From Mesorhizobium sp. (lineage in GTDB: Bacteria; Pseudomonadota; Alphaproteobacteria; Rhizobiales; Rhizobiaceae), in assembly GCF_004962245.1 (NCBI RefSeq), contig NZ_SUHQ01000021.1, forward strand, positions 1-64,000: a DNA stretch of 64,000 bases. The letters run 5' to 3'. Below, piece by piece: positions 59,048-64,000 of the stretch. The first letter of the stretch is position 1, and each line of letters opens with the position of its first letter. Below the pieces are notes generated by a model. It saw nothing but the letters and a program-made list of their open reading frames with translations. It searched no databases and had not been told where the DNA came from. The translations under genes were made by a program, and so were the position numbers.

Positions 59048-60025
59048 TTAATCGGCCGGCAAGCTTGATCCGCCGGGGTGCGAAATATCCGGCTCGACCT
59101 TCAGCGGCGAGCGCGGATGAAGCAGCAGCAGGATCGTCAACAGGCTGCAGACGATGCCGATCGCCGCGATGAGGACGGCATCAAGCGTCGTCCAGCCGGC
59201 GCCTTCGAGCGGCTTGGCGTTGAACAGGGCGAACGAATTATAGCTTTGCTGGTGCGAAATCAGCAGGAAACCGGTGAGGTTGTTGCCGAGATGGGCGCCG
59301 AAGGCAGTACCCAGATTGCCCGTGGCATAGACCACAAGCGTCAGCAGCAGCGCAAAGGCGGCGATCGAGGCCAGCACGCAGGCGTTGATGGCAGCCGTCG
59401 AGCTTGGGCTCCAATGCATCGAAGTGAACAGAAGCCCCGGCAGCAGCGCCCAGATGAGGGGATTTTGAAACCGGTTGGCCAAGCCCCTCAAGAGATAGCC
59501 GCGGAACAGCGCTTCCTCGGACGAGATCTGCATCAGGGTCAGCACAACGATCGGGATCAGGAACAGCAGCCACGACGACACGCCGATCGCACCGCGCGCA
59601 ATGTCGGGCTGCAAGAGATAGAGCAGGATCTCGGAGAGCAGCGATGTCAGCAGCACCGCAGCCAGTCCCTTAAGGAATCCCGAGCGCGAAACCCGGCGGC
59701 TGGTGCCGATCAGCGCCATCAGCGGCTCGCGATGGACCCAGCGCATGGCAGCCCACAGGCCGAGCCAGATTCCGGCAAAGGAAGCGAGCGCGGCGAGGAT
59801 CCCGGTGGGCGTTGCCATAAAATCCTGCACCGCCCCTCCGACTATCGGGGCGCCAGAGGATGCCTGCCAGAGAACGAAGAAATAAGTGCCGCCGACCAGC
59901 ACCGCGATGGTTGTCGCGACCCAGAACAGGGTGACGATCGCCGTTCCGAGCAACAGGCGCGGCAAGGTCGTCTTGGCGTTGGGAGAGCGCCGGTAACGCT
60001 CGAAGGCATCTGGATCGATCGTCAC
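59048..60025 (-). CDS. CPBP-family intramembrane glutamic endopeptidase, GTG start
   Basis: A 325-residue membrane protein with about eight helices and the three CPBP/CAAX-protease motifs: EEALFRGYLLRGLANRFQ (E-E-x-x-x-R, residues about 170-190), SMHWSPSS (F/H-x-x-x) and AHLGNNLTGFLL (H-x-x-x-N). These bind the catalytic water in a glutamate peptidase mechanism. The start is a GTG at 60025. The neighbours, ffh on one side and an SH3-domain gene on the other, offer no clear partner. Substrates are unknown. Confidence 0.92.
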   Translation of the reverse strand: MTIDPDAFERYRRSPNAKTTLPRLLLGTAIVTLFWVATTIAVLVGGTYFFVLWQASSGAPIVGGAVQDFMATPTGILAALASFAGIWLGLWAAMRWVHREPLMALIGTSRRVSRSGFLKGLAAVLLTSLLSEILLYLLQPDIARGAIGVSSWLLFLIPIVVLTLMQISSEEALFRGYLLRGLANRFQNPLIWALLPGLLFTSMHWSPSSTAAINACVLASIAAFALLLTLVVYATGNLGTAFGAHLGNNLTGFLLISHQQSYNSFALFNAKPLEGAGWTTLDAVLIAAIGIVCSLLTILLLLHPRSPLKVEPDISHPGGSSLPAD

Positions 60026-60192
60026 GCGGGTTCACAGGCTGGTGCTTCGGTTTGGATGATCTATGTGATCGGCATCTTTCGCGCAATCACCCCGTCCGAG
60101 CAACGATGCGGGATCACTCGGGTTACGACAATGTCCGATGGCGGCGACCGCCGGTGGCACGTGCCCGCCGGCCGCCCTGTTGGTTGGTGACG

Positions 60193-60792
60193 TCAGCGCT
60201 CGACGTACATGATGCGTCGGGTGCCCGGATCGACCAGTGCCGGCTGGCCGTTTACATAGACATAGCGGTAGTCATAGTCCGGAATCTCGCGCAACTCGAC
60301 GGTATCGGGCAAGGTCGCGCCCGTAACCACCTCGCCCTCGAGATAGACCGGGTCGAGCCGGTTCGTGTCGATATAGGTACGGACTTCGGCCGGCGGCCGT
60401 CTGATGGTTTCGATCGGCTCGCCAGCGACGATCGCGCCGGTATAGGTGTCGGAAAACTCGCTGTCGGCGGGCGCCTCGACGATGGCAATGTCGGCGTCGG
60501 CCGGGCGCCGGGTCAGGACGACCTCACTGCCGCCGAAATCGGCCGTCACGTAATCGGAATAGATCCAGCCCTCGCCATTGGCCTCGGCTATGGTGCACCA
60601 TTTGCTGTTTTCGATGCAGCCCTCGAGCGTTGCCGACTGGCCGGCGGCGAGCACGCCGATGACCGGGTATTGCGGGCCGGGGCCGGCGCGCACGTTGAGA
60701 TCGGCGACGGCCGAGACGGCGGTTTCGGCCAAGGCTGCGCCCGACATGGCGACAAGCGCTCCAGCAACGGCAGGAAGCAGTATGCGGTTCAT
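60193..60792 (-). CDS. exported SH3b / DUF1236 protein
   Basis: A 199-residue exported protein. The signal peptide is about residues 1-22 (NRILLPAVAGALVAMSGAALA). An SH3b domain follows (VADLNVRAGPGPQYPVIGVLAAGQSATLEGCIENSKWCTIAEANGEGWIYSDYV), then a linker, and a C-terminal DUF1236 segment (LREIPDYDYRYVYVNGQPALVDPGTRRIMYV), a combination frequent in Rhizobiales cell-envelope proteins. The ATG at 60792 fits the signal; the frame opens to 60846. Function may be periplasmic, perhaps peptidoglycan-binding. Confidence 0.9.
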   Translation of the reverse strand: MNRILLPAVAGALVAMSGAALAETAVSAVADLNVRAGPGPQYPVIGVLAAGQSATLEGCIENSKWCTIAEANGEGWIYSDYVTADFGGSEVVLTRRPADADIAIVEAPADSEFSDTYTGAIVAGEPIETIRRPPAEVRTYIDTNRLDPVYLEGEVVTGATLPDTVELREIPDYDYRYVYVNGQPALVDPGTRRIMYVER

Positions 60793-60855
60793 GATTTCGC
60801 TCCGTTTTCGTAATCCCTCGCGAACGAAAACGAAACAAGGCCTCATGCGTTCCGG

Positions 60856-61950
60856 CTAAAATGCCTCGGCCGGCTCACGTTTTATTCCAGATTCTTTCGC
60901 TACACCGGTCAGGAGTTCATGGACGAAAGCCAGCTTTTGCGCGGTCACCTCCGAGATGACGAAAGGATAGAGGTCGGGCAGGCCCATGCAGCGGTTGATC
61001 GAGTTGGAGGCTTCCGACAGCACCAGCCAGCGGGCGAGGATCTTTTCGAAGGGTTCAGGAACGGCGGCAGGTTCCGACGGCGCCGGCTGCAACTCGCCGC
61101 CGGTGTCGCCCCGCGGCAGGTCGTTGGCCTCCACGGTTTGCAGCCGGCCGAGCGGAAAATTCAGCGCATGCACCATCTCCAGCGTGTCTGTGATGTGCAG
61201 ATGGTGCGCCCATGTCTCGGCCCAGTCCTCCCAGGGATGGGACGTGGCATAGGCCGAAATGTGGCCCTGCTGCCAGTCGGGCGGCGCGCCATTGGCATGG
61301 TAGCTCTTCAGCGCCTGCTCGTAATCGGCGCGTTCGTCGCCGAACAGTGCGCGGAAGGCGGCGAGCCGTTGCGGGTCGTCACGGATCAGGCGGTCCCAGT
61401 AATAGTGGCCGAGCTCGTGGCGGAAATGGCCGAGCAAAGTGCGATAGTTCTCGCCCATCTCGACACGCCGCTTTTCGCGCTCGGCCGAGTCCGCTTCGGC
61501 GACATTGAGTGTGATCAGGCCGTTGTCATGGCCGGTCAGGATACGCTCGCCGCCCGGACCGCCGATCGGATCGGCGAGGAAGTCGAAGGCGAGGCCGGTC
61601 TCGTCGCCGGCGTTCTGCTTGGGTGCGACCGGCAGTCCAGCGGCGAGCAGCGAATAGATGGCCCGCTTCTTTGCCGCTTCGACACGGATCCAGCGGCGGC
61701 GGTTGCCATCGACCGAAAGGTCCGGGATCAATTGGTTCAGCATGCACGCGCGGCAGAAGGCATGGCCCGGTTCCGCCATCCAGTTGCAGGCGCACTCGTC
61801 GGCATTGGTGCATTGGAAAACGCCGTCGGCGCCGGATAACGCGAAGCGCCCATGCCGGGGATCGTAGAGCACGGAGCTGGCGCAGTTCAGGCACTGGGCG
61901 TTCTCGAAATAGAGGCGGTGGCCGCAATGCGGGCAATCGAAGAGCTTCAT
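60856..61950 (-). CDS. zinc-ribbon metallopeptidase-like protein (COG4307-like)
   Basis: A 364-residue protein with N-terminal zinc-ribbon motifs: CPHCGHRLYFENAQCLNCASS (two C-x2-C pairs, residues 5-25) and a second Cys cluster in CTNADECACNWMAEPGHAFCRACM near 50-72. The central FRHELGHYYWDRLI (HExxH near residue 180) forms a gluzincin-type motif, followed by the Glu-containing FGDERADYEQAL. It is the family of putative zinc-binding peptidases of unknown substrate. It is a single gene on the minus strand next to the amine-oxidase-like flavoprotein. Confidence 0.9.
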   Translation of the reverse strand: MKLFDCPHCGHRLYFENAQCLNCASSVLYDPRHGRFALSGADGVFQCTNADECACNWMAEPGHAFCRACMLNQLIPDLSVDGNRRRWIRVEAAKKRAIYSLLAAGLPVAPKQNAGDETGLAFDFLADPIGGPGGERILTGHDNGLITLNVAEADSAEREKRRVEMGENYRTLLGHFRHELGHYYWDRLIRDDPQRLAAFRALFGDERADYEQALKSYHANGAPPDWQQGHISAYATSHPWEDWAETWAHHLHITDTLEMVHALNFPLGRLQTVEANDLPRGDTGGELQPAPSEPAAVPEPFEKILARWLVLSEASNSINRCMGLPDLYPFVISEVTAQKLAFVHELLTGVAKESGIKREPAEAF

Positions 61951-62035
61951 GTCAGTCTCAAATCATCAGGCGCGGATATGGTGCGGAGTGGCACATCGCC
62001 CAAACGCCTGTGAGCAACCAGCGTTCCTGCCGATG

Positions 62036-63283
62036 CTATTTTGCCGCAAGCTGAGCGGCGACCGTTCTCGCCACCGCCTCGCCCGACAGCCTGGCACCGC
62101 CGCATGTCTGCATCAGCGGACCCGCCAGATGCTCCCCGGCGAAGAAAATCTTTTCCGCCACCGGCTGCATCAGCGCGGCGCGCGCGCCCGAACGGCCGGG
62201 GCGGGCCGCCGCATAGGCACCGCGCACGAACCGCTCGCCGCCCCAATGGGTCATCATGGCGCGTCCGACATGTTTTCGAATATCGCCGCCGAAGATGGCG
62301 CACAGGCGGTCGACGACGAAGTCGATGCCTGCCGCCTCGCCTGCCGCCGACATCTCCCAGGCGAAATCGCCGCCGACGAAACCGACCATCAGGTCGAGGT
62401 CGAAGGGAAAGCAAAGGAAGTAGATGTCGTGCCTGGCCAGCCGCTCGATCAGCAGATCGTCGAACGGCTCAAGTCCGAGCCTTGTGCCCCTGATTTCGAC
62501 CGGCAGTTTGGTCAGCATGCCCATCGGCAGGTCGAAGAAGGCAGCGAAATGCGTGTCGGGCAGCGCCGGCGAGAATTCGATCTCCTCGAAGGCGAGCACC
62601 GCCGGCGAGGCGGTGACGATGGCTGCCTTGGCGCGAATGGTGCCGCGATCGGTGACGCAGGCGACGCCTGGCACGTCCCAGAGGATTTTCCGCACCGGCG
62701 TCGACAACTCGACCGGCACGTCGGCGCCGAAACGGGCGACCAAGGCGCCAAATCCCTCCTTGGTGAAATAGTTCGGGTCGAGATCGGCGGCGGCCTGAAA
62801 ATCGCGGATCGATATCTCGTCCTCGTCGGCGCCGAAATCCATCGGCCCGGCGAAGGTGGCGGCGGCGCGCGGTGCATGGCCCCTGGCGAGCAACGCCGAA
62901 AGGCGATCGTCGTCGCCATCCTTCACCTCATGCGCGGCCAGCATTTCGAACAGCCTGATATCGGCCACCTTCATCGCGGCCTCTTCGTCCTCGCTCGCCT
63001 TTCGGTTGCGATAATAGAGATGGTCGACATTCATGTCGTGATGGTGCAGCGTCCAGCGGGCGGCTTGCGCCTCGGGAAAGTAGGGATTGCGGTCGGCCGC
63101 GTGCAGCCAGGCGCAGCCGATGTCGAAAGGCACACCGAAATGCTGGTCGCTGGTCCAGGCGCGGCCGCCGATGCGGTTCATCGCTTCGAACAGCTTGAAG
63201 GAAAGGCCGGCTGCGCGCAGGGTCTTGGCGGCGGAAAGTCCCGCCGAACCGGCGCCAATGACCACGACATCAACGTCTTCCAT
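62036..63283 (-). CDS. flavin monoamine oxidase / NAD(P)-FAD-dependent oxidoreductase
   Basis: A 415-residue flavoprotein of the amine-oxidase fold. The FAD-binding VVIGAGSAGLSAAKTLRAAGLSFKLFEAMNRIGGRAW at residue 7 combines the G-x-G-x-x-G and R-I-G-G-R motifs. IVTASPAVL and the C-terminal FAGEHLAGPLMQTCGGARLSGEAVARTV carry the flavin-contact end. It oxidises a primary or secondary amine, or acts as an isomerase- or desaturase-like enzyme. The start MEDVDVVVIG at 63283 is the family start; the frame extends upstream to 63418. The substrate is not known. Confidence 0.9.
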   Translation of the reverse strand: MEDVDVVVIGAGSAGLSAAKTLRAAGLSFKLFEAMNRIGGRAWTSDQHFGVPFDIGCAWLHAADRNPYFPEAQAARWTLHHHDMNVDHLYYRNRKASEDEEAAMKVADIRLFEMLAAHEVKDGDDDRLSALLARGHAPRAAATFAGPMDFGADEDEISIRDFQAAADLDPNYFTKEGFGALVARFGADVPVELSTPVRKILWDVPGVACVTDRGTIRAKAAIVTASPAVLAFEEIEFSPALPDTHFAAFFDLPMGMLTKLPVEIRGTRLGLEPFDDLLIERLARHDIYFLCFPFDLDLMVGFVGGDFAWEMSAAGEAAGIDFVVDRLCAIFGGDIRKHVGRAMMTHWGGERFVRGAYAAARPGRSGARAALMQPVAEKIFFAGEHLAGPLMQTCGGARLSGEAVARTVAAQLAAK

Positions 63284-63379
63284 GAATATTCTGGCCCCGC
63301 CACAATAATTACTTGATCGTAAGCAAGTTCTCCGGCATTCGCCAGCGCTGCTGCGGGAACGCGTAAACGACTTCTTAGC

Positions 63380-63480
63380 GCATCGGCTCGAAAATCGATT
63401 CCGATTTTCGGAAAGCACGATGCGCAGGTTCTAAAGCGTTAGAGCGACGTGCGTCCACCTGGACGCTCGTCGCTCTAACG
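63380..63480. repeat. two adjacent hairpin-forming intergenic repeat units
   Basis: A short unit has CGAAAATCG and CGATTTTCG (63388-63396 and 63401-63409) with a four-base loop. A longer unit at 63437-63480 is a near-perfect 44-bp palindrome with CGTTAGAGCGACG (63437-63449) and its exact complement (63468-63480) and inner arms GCGTCCA/TGGACGC. Both are typical dispersed palindromic repeats of Rhizobiales. They lie between the flavoprotein and transglycosylase genes, near likely promoters. Confidence 0.75.
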
Positions 63481-63547
63481 GTGACAAGCGGGCGTTTCGC
63501 TGGCAAATTCGTATTTGGGACGTGATTGAGGCAACCAGGAGAGCAAC

Positions 63548-64000
63548 ATGGCATTTCTTGCCAAGGGAAAGATTTTCGCGGCGGCGGCATTGATGATGCT
63601 TGCGGCGGCGACAGGCGCACAGGCCGCCCAGTGCGGCAACACCAGCGCGGGTTTCGAAGCGTGGAAGGCTGAGTTCGCCGCGGAGGCTAGGGCTGACGGT
63701 GTACGCTCGAAGGGTCTTGCCGCGCTGGCTAGGGCGACCTACGCAACAAAGACGATCTCCGCCGACCGCGCCATCCATAAGGCGTTCAGCGGCTCGGTGG
63801 AAGCTTTCATGAAGCGCCGTGGCGCGTCCACGATCATTTCCAAGGGCCGTTCGCTGAAGAAGTCGAACGCGGCGCTGTTCGACAAGATCGAGGGAACCTA
63901 CGGCGTGTCGCCGGGTGTGTTGCTCGCCATCTGGGGGATGGAGACCGGCTTCGGTTCCTACCTGGGCAAGCAGAATACGGTTTCTGCCATTTTAACGCTT
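63548..64000 (+). CDS. lytic murein transglycosylase (MltB-like), partial at window end
   Basis: The frame is open from ATG 63548 to the window edge (151 codons so far). A signal peptide of about 27 residues (LAKGKIFAAAALMMLAAATGA, cleavage near AQA) precedes FEAWKAEFAAEARADGVRSKGLAALARA, the MltB-type N-terminal part. GVSPGVLLAIWGMETGFGSYLG carries the catalytic Glu near residue 137. It cleaves peptidoglycan between MurNAc and GlcNAc to form anhydro ends. The remaining two thirds lie beyond the window. A hairpin repeat lies upstream. Confidence 0.9.
   Translation, partial: MAFLAKGKIFAAAALMMLAAATGAQAAQCGNTSAGFEAWKAEFAAEARADGVRSKGLAALARATYATKTISADRAIHKAFSGSVEAFMKRRGASTIISKGRSLKKSNAALFDKIEGTYGVSPGVLLAIWGMETGFGSYLGKQNTVSAILTL

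Noticed and set aside
61949..63316. 455-codon frame antisense to the amine-oxidase-like flavoprotein
   Set aside because: The flavoprotein's FAD motifs lie on the other strand; no domain is visible in this frame.
1..64000. Search for CRISPR arrays, insertion sequences, prophage and integration sites
   Set aside because: No regularly spaced repeats, transposase, integrase or phage structural genes were seen. The single tRNA has no duplicated 3' end nearby.

Overview
The window reads as chromosomal DNA of an alphaproteobacterium of the Rhizobiales, most like Mesorhizobium. The evidence is a high GC content, GC-rich third codon positions, rhizobial mosaic intergenic palindromes, an alphaproteobacterial LexA box (GTTC-N7-GTTC), an imuA-imuB-dnaE2 mutagenesis cassette, an ffh-chorismate mutase-rpsP block, and many ABC transporters for organic substrates. 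I see no phage, insertion sequence, CRISPR array or rRNA. One tRNA is present (Gly, anticodon GCC). The genus is inferred from gene content and repeats, not from a marker-gene comparison.

Layout. 0-8.4 kb holds small catabolic and defence enzymes: an SDR/NTF2-like pair divergent from a RidA/amidohydrolase pair, an ArsR-SRPBCC-VOC-membrane protein operon, an ester-cyclase-like protein, a flavin monooxygenase with an NTF2-like N-terminus, and a MurR/RpiR regulator. 8.6-14.3 kb is an uptake and degradation operon: NitT/TauT-type ATPase, permease and Tat-exported binding protein, then a Gfo/Idh/MocA dehydrogenase and an amidase. 14.4-21.7 kb is a carbohydrate ABC operon (binding protein, two permeases, UgpC-like ATPase) ending in a Gfo/Idh/MocA-aldo/keto reductase fusion, with a divergent AraC regulator.

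22.1-25.8 kb has a small exported protein, tRNA-Gly, a ProXp-type editing protein, a CnoX-like thioredoxin, a LON-substrate-binding-domain protein and a Trm112-like protein. 25.9-31.6 kb is the SOS cassette. 31.7-41 kb carries a zincin, a CoA-ester lyase, a membrane protein with a two-component system, an FAD oxidoreductase, leuD and an exported protein. 41.2-45.0 kb is a single 1273-residue TPR protein. 45.4-49.2 kb has RidA, VOC, leuB, GNAT and two tandem cold-shock-like/DUF805 proteins. 49.3-54.8 kb has a glycosyltransferase, a DEAD-box helicase, asd and a GNAT. 54.8-64 kb has a frameshifted ACT-domain gene, DoxX, a lipoprotein, rpsP, chorismate mutase, ffh, a CPBP protease, an SH3/DUF1236 protein, a zinc-ribbon peptidase, an amine-oxidase-like flavoprotein and the start of a lytic transglycosylase.

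Most notable points: a possible Thr/Lys-rich leader peptide followed by a terminator-like hairpin just before asd; the LexA-boxed mutasome with a 206-bp imuA/imuB overlap; the dehydrogenase-reductase fusion in the sugar operon; a single-base frameshift in the ACT gene; perfect palindromes in two divergent promoter regions; and several families of intergenic repeats.
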